Below, in pieces: positions 34,714 to 48,000 of a DNA stretch of 64,000 nucleotides; the first letter of the stretch is position 1; each line of letters begins with the position of its first letter. A program made the position numbers and the translations under genes. Below the pieces are notes generated by a model, which saw only the letters and a program-made list of their open reading frames with translations, was not told where the DNA came from and did not search any database. The stretch comes from Emydura subglobosa (lineage: Eukaryota > Chordata > Testudines > Chelidae), in the NCBI GenBank assembly GCA_007922225.1, contig ML679956.1:74622095-74686094 (forward strand), read 5' to 3'.

Positions 34714-37700
34714 TTTATTTTTTACTCTAAACATATTAGATATGTACATATATACACATGCAAACAAACGACTTTACATACATAAACAGGTTCAATTGTT
34801 AATGCAGTGCAAAAGTTTTTTTAAAAAAGGTACCAGCCAGCCTTTCAAGAACCTTAACAGATCTTTGGTTAAAAATTAAAAAAAAAAAAAAAAAGAAGGG
34901 GCGAATGGGTCGATATTTCATAAGTTGGTTAAGCACTAAGAATTTTAACTGTAAGGAGGTTTACTCTTGGCCTATTATCTTGCCCTGTATTTCCAGGTGA
35001 ACAACAGTGTTGGCAGGAAACAATACAAAAACTGAAAGAATTAAATGGCTAAACGAACTATTTCAAATGGTCCAAGGTTCTGACAAAAATTGGATTCCTT
35101 TTAAAGATCTGTTTCAATACAAGCATAATCCTATTTTCTGATCCAGATGTTCTGTTCCCAAACCGTAAAACACTTGTTTTTATTAAATCTTGAAGGACTC
35201 ATATCCATGTAAACAATGTTCTCTCTTTTCCTGTTTCAGCAAAAGGAAGTTTAAATGCATATTATACACATACTGTGCGAAGAGGTAACTTACCAAGAAG
35301 CCGTTCTAAATGGAAAAAAAATAATTAGGACAGTCAATGCTTAACTTGAACTCTTCTTAGTCCCTGAACAACAACCCAAGCTGGAGGAAATGTTCAGATA
35401 TTAATGGACACACATGGCTAAATGTATGTTCCCTAATATGGATTTTGTGGGCAGGCTTACCCACATTATGGAATTAAGTCTCCCTGCAAATAGTTCCCTG
35501 CCAATCCTATTTCCTTTGCAACAAATCTCTACAAGGTGTTTGTCCATTCACCAGACATAGAATCCACTGGGACTTGCACAACCTTGTATTGAGAGATTTT
35601 ACTGCATTTTTTTGCCTAAAGAATCTTGGATCGGAAGATCCCTCCAGTAGGCAAATCCAATGATTCATTTCATTATGCTTCAACGCAGCATCTTGGACGG
35701 TATGTACTCAAGGCAGCTAGACCTCCCACCACGGCTATGCTCTGTTTTTAGTGTGCCAGCTGGATCAGAGCTTGTGCCGGTATGTTCTCCTTGAACTGAA
35801 ATTCACATCTTCACCTAGCAGTGTAGACCTATCTAAGTGTTCTAGATGCTCAAGTCTATCCAAGACTATCTTTACTCAAATATCTTTAGTGGAGACAAAT
35901 GCAACACTACCAGGATCAGGGTCCATGGGAGACGTAGAAATCAGATCTTGTCATTAAGGTTTTTCCCTCACAACTTATTGTCCATGTACAAAGTAATGCT
36001 CCTATCCCTTTTCCTAGCAGAAACAGCCTTCCCTATATAAGCCAATGCACTGCCACCTGGTTAAGAGGGCCAAGTAGAAAATCAGACAAGCCAGAGGTCT
36101 GATCACCATGTCCTGTAACCTCAGCAAGGCATTAGAGCCTAGTATGGAAATCTGGAAAAGAGATTATTAAAAAAACATGTATTCTTAAGTCATCTTCATG
36201 GCTTATTTTCCAATAATACCCTCATTCATATGAATAGAACATATTACAAATACTTCCAGTCTGAATGTTAGGAAAGGTTTCCCTGACAAAACTGGATTTC
36301 TGCCTTGATCACCGTTAAAAACAAATACAAGATTAACCTTAGTGCAGGACCAGACCTTCAGTTGAAGCACATTAAAATCTTACCCGATACAAAACAACCA
36401 TGATCTGCAAAGTTTTCCCTGACAGTCAACCTAAACATTCCTTTTCCTCAGTTTCGTTCTATTAGGCTTAGTTATGCCTCCTTGCGCCACTAACTTCTCT
36501 CTCATCTGACCCAATATCTGATGGACAAACACCAAGAAAAGTCCACCCCTCAGTCACTGCTTAGCAGAGTAACTATCCTCTTTTCTCTTCAAACATCAAC
36601 ACCTCCGCATCCTTTTGGACAGTCTTCTGCGGACATCCTTCAGTTTGTCTGTCTTTGGTACAGATGCCTGGAACTGAATGAAATAATTCTAGGTGTGCTT
36701 GCATCCGAGTTGTATAAAGAATTATGATCCTTCTCTGCTCTGAAACATGCCTCACCCCTTCCAGCCTACCATCATAGTGACTTTTTTGCTGTCATATCAT
36801 CTTGCAATTTCACATCCAATTTACTGTTTCCTATCAATCTAAAGTTTCCTCTGGTCTCTAGGTTGCTCCCCACCCAGTTCCTAATGTTTCATTTTACCCC
36901 TTTCCTTTCACATGTATTTTTCATCTTTTAAAAGTTTATTTCCTCCTTGAATTTCAGCTCAATTTTCTTTACAATATGGTGCCTTCCCATTTCCCAAAAA
37001 CACAGCAAATGATTCTTCTGTTTCACTGTTGTAGTACATGGGACAAGGTACAGCGAAAGGAGTAAGATTTGTGGGTTGTACCACTGAGAACAGCAGACAT
37101 CAATGCAACATCCAGTCATTTAAATCTTTTATGCACAGATTTATGCATTGGCTGCACATAGCTGCATTGCACAGGTTGTCAGAAGAAGCTGAAGGTTTCG
37201 GTAGCTGGATAGTTAGTTGTTGGGGTTTTTAGCACACAAGGTGTGGGGTTGTGGTTTAAAACATTAGCTGGATATTTCTGCTATCGTAGTTAGCACAGTG
37301 AATTAGATACTGACTAACATTTAAATTGGCATCATTAGGTTTTAGAATAAGCAATCCACTGAGATGAATGGAGCAATTCATACCTCTTAGAGCTTGTTTC
37401 ATGCGGCCTACAGACTCAGGAAGGCAACTCTGCATCAATTTAATCTCTTCACAACCATGAAAGGTAGAGACATTAAGTGAAAGAACAGTTCCTCAGCAAC
37501 AGGATGAAATTCTACACAATAAATGGAACTCTCATAAAACAGTTAAATGAAAAAATTTAAGACAGTACATCCACAATATTACACCTAAAAGCTTTCTGAA
37601 ATTTCTCAGGTTCAGGATTCTCCAGTAACCCTCCAAAGATAGCTGCATCAAAATATTAGACATTCTCTACATAGAGACAACTTACTGAAAAAGTATCAAA

Positions 37701-38823
37701 AGTGTTCACACACATTTTAAATGTCTATATATATATTTCAGCACATTAAATACCAGAATATACAGTCCAGCAGAGGTGGAGTAATTCAGTCCTAATGACT
37801 ATATTCAAAAGTGCATGCTCATAAATTAACTTTATCATGAGAGCGTCAATGTAAAATAAAGAGAACCTGCTCTCTCTCTCTTTCCAGGATGGGGAATGGA
37901 TTTCTAATTGCTATTCATGTATCTTTTTTGAGAGGTGGAAAAACTCACTGGATAGTCACAAAATACATCTTCCAAGCTTATTTATCTGTACAAACCAAGC
38001 AAATGCTCATCTGCCCTTTCAAAATAGTGTGATCTTTAACAGGAAAATAAAGGCCACTGGGCTGAAAGATCAGTTATGTGTTTTCTCGGTTTGGTTTATG
38101 CAGCTTCAAACTTACTGACAATTTTCCAATGAGCTCACACCTTACCAACAATTAAGATGTATGATTTACTCAAAAGACATTTTATGTCCTTTATGGTTTT
38201 TAAAAGGTTCCGTGCCCTTTTCTTTCCTTCAGCACCCTATAGTTCTAGTTCATCTCAGCAGAATCACCCTGAAAATCCCACTAAAAGCATTTTTCCACCA
38301 ATTACTTGGCTAATTATGATAAACGCCTCCTTAGCTTACATCTGTCAAGCAACTTAAGTTCTATAGATGAAAGTGCTAAGTATTGTTATCCACAATTTTA
38401 ATGTCTCAGTTTTAATGTATTATTTCAATATTTTCTGTCAAACTCCCAGGGCAACACATTGAAATACTGAACTGTTGCAAAGCAAATGAGACAAATGAAA
38501 AGAGATTGACTGTCTGGTATTAGTCGAAGAGTACACTGAAGAGATTGAGTACTGAAGATTCCCAATGGCAGTGAGAACCTCCAAGCATTACAAATGCTTG
38601 AAAATACAATGCACAGTTGACATTGCAGTACAACTAATCCCCCTGAATGTCTATTTGACACAAATTATAAGAGGGTAGTTTATTTCAAATGGTTTTGTTT
38701 CAAAATCTCTCCCTTGGGATAACCATCATTGTACATCTTTAAAATATTCCCCAAATCATTTTTGGCCAGTGTAAATAAATACAAGAGTTTTTAAAATGCA
38801 AGTAACGAATCCCACGTTTGTTT
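34714..38823 (-). other. Likely SEC22C 3' UTR and downstream flank (end not determined)
   Basis: This stretch follows the SEC22C stop codon, is AT-rich and is much poorer in recognisable repeats than the left part of the window. Possible minus-strand AATAAA signals include those at 38684-38679, about 140 nt past the stop, and at 34719-34714, about 4.1 kb past it. Which one is used cannot be decided from sequence. A 12-nt segment with good splice sites lies at 35294-35305 on the same strand. No coding region is recognisable. Confidence 0.4.
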
Positions 38824-39024
38824 TCATACTCCAGAATCAGGCTGTTTCTCCATCAGTTGCCTTGTCAGTATCTGATACGAAGAAAGAGAAGCAACTCCTA
38901 TGTGAAAGAGTATTTGCCAGATGTTCCTTAATCCATACAAGTAAATGTTGCATAGACAAATGGAGAAAAACAGTACAAATGCCTTCATCTTCCTTGCAGA
39001 ACTGTGGAACAGGTACAAATAACA
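38824..39024 (-). CDS. SEC22C: SEC22C exon 7, coding part of terminal exon
   Basis: The acceptor is TGCTATTCCAG above 39024, and the stop codon TGA ends at 38824. It encodes residues 237-302: CYLYLFHSSARKMKAF, then the hydrophobic VLFFSICLCNIYLYGL and IWQILFHIGVASLSSYQILT, and the tail RQLMEKQPDSGV. A second open frame in the same bases (starting near 39025) is a shadow with no family match. The exon continues into the 3' UTR. Confidence 0.96.
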   Translation of the reverse strand, partial: CYLYLFHSSARKMKAFVLFFSICLCNIYLYGLRNIWQILFHIGVASLSSYQILTRQLMEKQPDSGV

Positions 39025-42000
39025 CTGGAATAGCACCAAAGAGACAGTGTTAGCAACATCAAATTGAATAAATACAGACAAGGATCACATCTTACAATTA
39101 TGGCACCTCTGAATGGATGCACCTGCCACTAAAATGCATACAAGAAGCTTAAAGCTCTTTTTGAGACGTGTCTATTAGGAGACCATACATCCAACAGAAG
39201 TAAATTGATGGCCTCAATCCAGATCCTATTGAATAGTTATCGTATCCACAACAAAAGAAACCCGCCAGCATAACTGGCACCCTTGTTGGTAATCTTGTAA
39301 GCATCAGCAAGGATTAAACAATTATGAAAGCTGAACTACGTTCTAAGACTCACATGTGATCCTTACAGGTTAAGGCTGAAGCCCAATGGCAGGGAGATAC
39401 GAGGCAAACCTGTACTTAATTCTGCTGTATCTATCCTGAGCATAAAGGACTTCAGTCTCCAGGGCTAAAGAACCAGGAATTTTATCCCAGAATTCACTTA
39501 AATATTAAAAGATATGATTTCTACTAACAAGAGGCTCAGAGCTAGATTTAAAAACAGACAAAATTCCCAATGCAGATATAGTCCACTAGTTTAGTGTGTT
39601 TTAAGTGTCTTCCTGCAGTAGCTGCTCCACATAACAGGGTAGGAACCTACTACGCATGCCAGCTGCAGGAGCTCCTTGTTTAGCTCAAGCAGTCAAGAGT
39701 CATGCTTCAGCACTGGAAGTCCTAGGTTCAAACCTTGCTGGTGACACAAGTGGGGTTGTTATTTACGCAGCATTTAGCATTGAGTATGATTATGCAGGGT
39801 CACTTCATGATGCTGTCCTGCCATAATCTAAGAGGATAAAAGAGCCCAAAACACAATTTTTGTTAGTATTTTCCACACTCAGCCAAGAAGTTGGGAAAGT
39901 CAAGACAGAGTTGTTCTATGTAGAAAGGTGAAACTGACTGGGATCAAGTTTTAGGAGCAGATACCTTCACAAAAAAAACCAAAAAAAAATCCTCTATGTG
40001 AAATACTAGCCCAAAAATACTATAAGGGACTTGATTACATCTCTCGTCATATACATTACCTCCCTGGGGCAGGTCTTCATCAGTCAGGACCAAGGCTAAG
40101 ACTTCTGGATCTAAAAGCAGCAGACTCTACTGCTTGAGCTAAGAGACCCAGGCCCTGTTATCGCAAAGCCAGCAGCAGATTCAAATCCCTAAGCGGTCCA
40201 GACATTAGAGTAGACAGAGAACCACTATAAACTGCCTCACCCTTGTTTTGGCAGAATTTAAAATGCGATAAGCTTCAATCACAGTCAATCAAGCCACGCT
40301 AGAAGCCATGTGGTGCAAAAAAGGACTAAAGCTAGAATATTTTCTTCTCTTCGATAAATTTCTGAAATTCTGTGATTGGACAAACCCCAATCAGATATTA
40401 AAGCTACATTTCATTACCAGTCTAGGTTAACCAAAGATGGGAAATAGTTTTCTAAATATTTCTAGCACATTAATCACCACACAGAAATAAATACTGAAAG
40501 TTAAACTTCACTAATGTACATTTTTGCAGTGCGTTCTTTCAAAGAGGTCTGGAGCTGTATTCGCACTTAGAATTCTATCTTTATGCCAATTATAAACACT
40601 GACGCAATTCTACTACTTTTTACATTTGCTCAGGTTTTCAGAGGGCAATAATGCACAAGCCTATAACCAAGACCTCAGCTCCTGGAAAAAATACTTCTCT
40701 CTCTCTTGGAAACCAGTCATCTCTGTGCCAAGACTCATTTATCACACTGAGCTGCACTGGGCACTTTACAACAAAGATTGCAAAGCTCTCAGAGAAGAGA
40801 AGAGAGTTAATGTTAATTAAGAGGTTGCTGTTACCATTTGAAATAATGCAAAAAGAGATAATTATCTGGCAGCTACCTTAAAAGAATGAGGAAGAGGGCT
40901 ACACATGCTATTAAAGAAACAGATTCTACCCTAGACTAAGGTCATCCTAAAACAGCCTGAAAACAGGACCAACTCCCACAGAGATTTGTCTCTAAGCCAA
41001 GTGCAGCAGTGATGTATATAGCACAAGTTATAAATCTTTGAGAGAGTTGTGCCTATTTATACCAGACCTGGTCCACAGATAATATCAAATCACAGTAACA
41101 TATTTTTGCACTCCATCAAATGCCAGATCAGTGTAAGTTACATTACTTTATCACTTGTAACTGATGTGTAAGTTACACCATTTACATCAGCAATGCCTTT
41201 TGCCTACTGACTAGAAGTCAGTTGCAATATCCAACATGATTACAATGCAACAGGATCTTCATATATGACCTCAGGATTGTTTGTCAGCAGAAAGAAAGAT
41301 GAGATTCTGAACGCAAGAACAATGGTCAAATATAGAGATAGGTGATGAAAGAGCTATTTTGTGAAGTACACAGGTCATTTTAGATAGAAAGACTGAGGCT
41401 CAGAAGTCAAGAGATTTATTCAAGACCTCATTGACTCTATGGCAGTTAGAATAAAATTTAGCAGGCCCAGGCTTTGTTTCAGATTCACGAACAATTCTGG
41501 TGACTCATTACACATTATGGTAGTGAAAAAATGGAAAAAAAACACACAGTTTGTGTTATAGTATCTTGAGGACACAGTTTAGAAAAAGTGTGAAAAAGTT
41601 ATAAAGTAATTAATATAATTAAAATGATTTAAAAGTTTTCCAGTTTGTATGACCGCCTTTTTAAGCAGTTTAAAGAAAACACTGCAATGCAGGAATAGCA
41701 CAAAGCATATCTATTGCTTTGATAGATCTATCTATTGCTGCTTTGAAGAGTTTACATTTAATTAGTGGTTTACATGGGCGCTACTTTAACCCAGAACAGT
41801 TCTTGACATATCTGAAAAATGAAGGGTATATATAAACCTACAGCAGGTAGGTTAAGAGGAGTAATTAGTCAATAGATGCACAATATGTTAAAATCAGGAA
41901 GCCTTCATTTGTAGGCTACATCTGCCCAATGGCCAATTTTTGCTCCTGTCATATACACATCCAAATGCAGAATTTCACCCAGTGAACAAAGTCAGTGCTT

Positions 42001-45000
42001 CAAAGTCTCCTATTCTGATCTCTGACCACACTCAACAAATGTTTGTTAGATGCAGAGCGGTAGCTGAAAATGCAGGAAGAGTGCCAGAGCACAATAGCTA
42101 AACTTAACATACCTGAAAAATGCAGGCTACAAAAGGTAGGAGAAATGCTATTACATTTCCAATTCCTTCGTGGTCTTCCTGTTGGGGGAAGATGACAAAG
42201 AATTTTTAAGAGTTACCGAGTGTTAGTTGATGCAAAGTGCTGCTTGACATTTCAGATAGTACCAAAGTAGAATGATAATGAGTGCTTCTATGGAAGGAAG
42301 CAATCAGTCTCAGAATACAAAGCCTGACTGGTGTTAAATCAATATTCGTTGAACAAAATATTGGAAATTGAGATATATACATCAATTTATGCCACAAAAT
42401 AAGACTGCGAAACACTAAATGATTTAGACCTTAAAAAAAAAAAAAAAAAGAAAAAAAGAAAGGTACACTTTATGCTGATTCCACAATACATTTTTAATGG
42501 TGTAAAATGCACCAGCCAAAGAAACACATGCAATTTATCAAAATATACATTTTAAAATTGGACTATATGTCCACATAAAATTAATCCAGGATGTCAAAAA
42601 TAAGATTCTCCTCCACCTTTCAAATGAACAACATCACTCCACTCCCCACAGGGGAAAAAAGATTCTGCAACATGCTCTGAAGCTCAAAATTCAGGCTCTG
42701 ACAGATCAGTGAATAAAGTATATTCATTCATCTGAATAAAGCTCTCTGGATAGATAAAGCATAACTTGAAAAGTTATGATGTGCAATAGCCACCCATGAT
42801 TGGATACCTGTATAACTCTAATCCTTCTTCCCTGCCCCCACATTACAACTCAAAGTAAATAAAAAGTTACCTGAAAAGAATACTCTGCTAGATGAATTCC
42901 TCGAATGAGGTTCAAAGCCCCACACATGATGTTGAGAACGAGAGACAGAATTCCCAAAGGAGTCACAGGTTGCATTCTGTAGGTAGGGGCTTCAGACAAT
43001 TAAGAACAGTGAGAAACTACTGAAAAAAATTCCAGTTACTTCATTTCTTTTACATAAGGCAACTAAAATTCAGTCTAATTGTAGATATTCAAGGTCTTGT
43101 GTACTTGGTGGCAAGATGGACTTCAATTTTGTGGCAAGGCCCCCACCGTTTGCATACTCCATTGCTGAATTTTCAGGGCACCTGGAAATTCTACCACAGC
43201 TACAAATAAACGGAATTGATTTTTAATGGACTGCATGATACAATCAATCCATTAGCACTTGCATTATACACATCTGGATATTAAGTGTTACTTATTTAAT
43301 GCCACACTTAAATTTTCAATTATCAGTGTGCTGCCGATTTTTGTATTGAAGACACTACACTTCCTTGTCAGCAGAAAAACTGGAGGTTTTAGCATCCAGA
43401 AGTCATGGGAGGTGACTTACAGCTCTGGCACTCACAAAACAGTTACAGCTTTTGGCACTGGAGAGGGGAAGAATCTCCTCTTTGCTGCATCTTGTGGGCA
43501 GGGATGACTTACACATTAGTGGTAGAAAGGGGCTTTAACTCTTAGGGTGCATCTACACTGCAGAATTATTTCAGTGGTGTGTAGTATACACATGTGCATA
43601 GGCTCCCCCCCAGCACAGGTATAAATAGCAGTGTAGACTGACAGGCAAGGATTAAGCCACAAAAGAAAAGACACACCTGAAGAGTGTGGGTATGTACCTG
43701 GAGTACAAACTCTGCATGTTTTCTATTGGCTAAGCTGAGCCTTCCACCTACACAACTATTTTTAGCAGTTTAGCATCCCACTGCGGAACCCTTCCCTGCT
43801 GCAGGGAAAGGCATCAGCAGCATGGAAAAGGCTCTGGAAAGAGAGAAGGCAGCAGGGAAAAAGGCTCAGCCTTTCCTGACTGCCCCCTCTCCTCTACCAG
43901 AGCCTTTCCTCAAGCAGTTGAAGCCTTTCCATGCTGCCTCCCCTCTCTCAGAGACTTTCACGGAAGTGAAAAGCACACCATGTGCACACTGCAGCACACA
44001 GCTATAAATACACTACACACCGCCAAAAGTAGCCTTAGTTCCTGACCCCAGCAAATTTTTGACAACAGCTACATCCACATCCACCAATGATGTTTTAAGC
44101 ACCTTATCTGCCAGTATTGAGCTTAGACTTCAGAAGAACCACCACCATTGAGATGAGCAGGCTAGTTCATGCCTCAGCTACTGGGCACCAAATTTCTCCT
44201 ACAACAAGATCCACTAGATGCAAGAAAGAAGAGAAGGGCCATCAGAATCTCCACAATTCTGTTATCCCCAAACTGTGTAGGACAGTAGAGCTTCACATTG
44301 CTCCCTCCCCAACCCTATCACACAACCCATGCCTGGGGAAGGAGAGACAGAGGCAGCTAGCACAGGAGGTAGCTCCACTGGCTTTTATGCCAGCTGAGAA
44401 TTTCTTTCTAGGAGGTCTTGCCTCAGTTTGGCAGCTGCAGCTGGATTCCAGCATCTTTGCATTGCTAAGGTGGCAAAGGGCCTGCAAGCAGGGAAGATAA
44501 TGTGGACCAGCATTTTATGCTCATTGCAGCTTCAAGAGGATAAGACAAAATAGACAAGATTTTCCTTATACTCATAAGGGCTAGAAACTTATTTATAAAA
44601 CACATCAACAGAGAGGATAAAATAGCATTTTGCAGCTGCAAAATCATGAAAAACTAGATAAAATACCCAATTAATAAATGTAAGCATTACATAATGCAAG
44701 CATATTTACACAAACAAAAAATTTTAATTTTGCTAATATCAGACAAACACACGAAGGCAAGAAATTAAGAGGCAGTAATTCCTTATTGGAAGGGCTTCAG
44801 AACCAGAACTGATCTTACTCCATGCAAAAGACTATTATGTAAATACTTTATAGCACCTTTAATCCAGGTGTCTCAAAATGCTGTACAAATATTAAACCTC
44901 TCCAGGACAGGAGTTTCCATATAGGATAAACAACGAGAGTCCTGTAGCACTTTAAAGACTAACAAATTTAATTTCTGCAGGCATAAGCTTTCATGGGCTG

Positions 45001-48000
45001 CAAACCACTTTGTCACAGTCTGAATCAGAATCGTCGGCATCTGACAAAGTGGGTTACAGCCCACGAAAGCTTATGCCTGCAGAAATTTGTTAGTCTTTAA
45101 GGTGCTACAGGATTCTCTTTTTTTTTGCTGTATACAGGACTAACATGGATACCCCTCTGGAACTTTTCACCTTTTTTAAAATTATTTATTTAAATAAAGT
45201 CTTGTCCTATAACTGAAGTTTCCTTGACCGTGCTAGTTTAAAGCAAGCTTCAATGCTATTTTAATAGAGTGGTGTGAATTAGCTCTAATAAATGGCTATG
45301 TAATTAACTCACCTACTATACCCACACATATCCCTGCTTTTAATCTCAGATGCTGCTGTGGCAGCAGCTGCATTAATCTTGTTATGCAAAATACCAGCAT
45401 CATGCAACATTACCGTACACAAATTTCCACTGAAAGCAACGGTGCCGGTATCTCAGTCATTTAAATGTGACTGTGCATAATAAACAGCAATGAAATGTAA
45501 TATGCAAGTGATTCACTGAACAGTGAGTAGTCAGATAAGCGGTATCAGCATGTTTTATTTTGTCACACACAGTTTATTGTACATTATCCTTGATGGATTA
45601 AGTTTTACTATAATAAGCAATAATGCATATTCCTCCCCCCCACAACTTTCCTGAAAAGAACATTATTTCTCTCTATCCTTCCTCTAGCTATCCCTTGGTT
45701 GCAAGTTGCCAAGATTCACTTCAGAGCCTGTCAGTGTTTCATTTTAAAACAAACAGGAATGGTCAGTAAGTGATACAAGAGTAATTCTTCCCTGCTTGAA
45801 GTAAGCATATCACCACCTTCTAGTCCCCAGTAAGAAACTATGGAAGTAACATATTGAGACTTGCATACGATGAAGAATAGAGTTTGGAAAATTTGCAAAT
45901 TAGAAGTTTGATGTAGGAGGCAATAAGGGCTAATATGGGAGAAAGAGTGGAGATTACTATGTCTCATCTTGTGTGGTTCACTTATCAGTGGGAATTAATC
46001 TTTATACCCCAAAACAAAAGTTTTCATTTTATTCCTCTATAAAGTCTTAGGCATTATCCACTCTCTAAAGTTTATTTAGCTGAGGTTAGTCCTGCTTTGA
46101 GCAGGGGGTTGGACTAGATGACCTCCTGAGGTCCCTTCAACTCTATGATTCTAAATTGTACCACTTTAACTACACTGAAATAGTTAAGTCAGTACAACCC
46201 CTAGTTTGAGTGTGGTTATACTAGTATAAGGGTGCTTATAGTGATATGGCTTGCCTTATTCCCATATTTAAAGAGAATAAACCATGCCAGGATAAGCACC
46301 CTTATACCAGTATAACTACACCAACACTAGGAGTAGTACTGATGTAGCTATTTCAGTGGGGTGGGGTGGGAAATCACACCCATAACAGAAATAGTTAAGT
46401 CGGTATATAAATTGTATGGACCAGGCTTTGGGGTTCAGAGTTTGTTCTATGCATATCAGCAGCAGTAAGTACATTTCTCCAGGGAATTACACAATCCTGC
46501 AAATCCATTCACTAAGTAATGGGTAGACGTTTTGCTTAAGATTTTTCCAAACTGATACCCTCAACCTATTTAACTGGAGATTGACATTACTGTTTGCTGC
46601 AAATTCCGTTCTATTTCCTCAGGACATTGTACAATAGTTGGCTGCCAAGGAGCCATGCAGGGAAGTAAGACTGACAGAGAGCTCCAAATCAATGCATGAT
46701 CTTTAGCAGCATGAAATTAGACTCAGACATCTACATTTAAAAATAAGTGAGGCATTTTAAATCTGCAAAACATTTGTGTTAAGATCTCACCTTAATAAAA
46801 CACAATGATGCTTTAAATATGACCTGTAAAGCTGTTCCACTGTGCATACAGAAGACTATTGGTGTTCATGTGGAAGAACACAATGCTGCATAGTTTATTA
46901 GCGTGTTTACCAGACAATTAAGGCAAGAGGTTTTTCCATTTCAAAGTACTATTTTTGTTTCTGTCTAAGATGGAAATGCTCTCTCCACTCCACATGGACT
47001 ATTTACAACATTTCTTAAGTGCCCAGTTCCTTCCAGAACTTCACCTGCTAGATTAACTCCTATTTTGATGGTGTGTAACTTTCTAATGAGACAATGGCAT
47101 CCAAACTGACAAAGGGAACAAGTGCTAGCAAGAACTGGGTTCAAGCACTGTTCTTTAGCATGGAGCAAAAGGTGTAGAGTAATTCAGGAGTAGATGGCTA
47201 CACTACACTCCCCTTTCCTACATTAGAAATAGGGAGTCAGCAGACTGTGTCACAACATGGTTACAAAGTGCAGACCGAAACTAACCACCTCCCTGTGATG
47301 AGACTAAAGCCTTGGACAGTCCAAGTTTTTATCTGTCTATGACGACATGATTAGGTCCTCTCTACACTATATCTTTTAACTTTATTGTTGTAACCAGTTC
47401 CCCAGCCTTGTGTTATAACCAAGTTCCCTGACTAGTATAGCTGTAGTATAGATATATCTTAGAAGGAAACTAAGGCTCTAACAACCAAATTTTGGAGGCA
47501 GTAGAATGGGATTCAGCTGCTGCTTCTGTTAATGATGGAAAATGAAAGACTGAGATACAGACAAAAGCCAGAAAAGCTGAGTCAAGCAGAAATACACAAA
47601 TGAGACTGAAAATGGTTCTTAAAATAAGGATGGAACAACGTGCAAGAGTATCTGGATTAGACCACTGAAAAAAGCCAGAGGCACAAACTCAGATGGAAAA
47701 TGGAAGAATAAAGAGTATTGAGGTTATGACCACTGAAAACGTATTTCTGATAATTTGTTCAGGCCTAATTTAAAAATGTTTACTGGTCCTGAAAGTACCT
47801 GGACTGGTTCAAAGTATTTCTAAGCCTGGAAGGTCATAAGATATTGTCTCTTCACGTGTGGTTCTGAAAATTGACTACAAATATAACCTGCCAATCAAAT
47901 CTGCTTGTTTATAAATAAAACAATGGCATGTGTTAGCCCTACAGATTCACGTTGAAATAGGCAAGTCAAGCTGAGTTCTGACTGGCCCGTGACCAACAAT

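Larger units (their letters stand above)
39025..42112. other. SEC22C intron 6
   Basis: Contains two tRNA-derived SINE pieces in opposite orientation (39665-39775 plus, 40075-40165 minus), a probable minus-strand MIR-like scrap near 41380-41470 and otherwise unassigned AT-rich DNA. Confidence 0.6.

Noticed and set aside
37855..37890. CTCTCTCTCTC tract considered as a regulatory microsatellite in the 3' UTR
   Set aside because: Only about six dinucleotide units, too short to call.
38837..39025. Alternative 62-codon frame (FCKEDEGICTVFLH...) over the last SEC22C exon
   Set aside because: It is an overlapping frame. The SEC22C frame of the same bases matches the family and joins in phase to exon 6.
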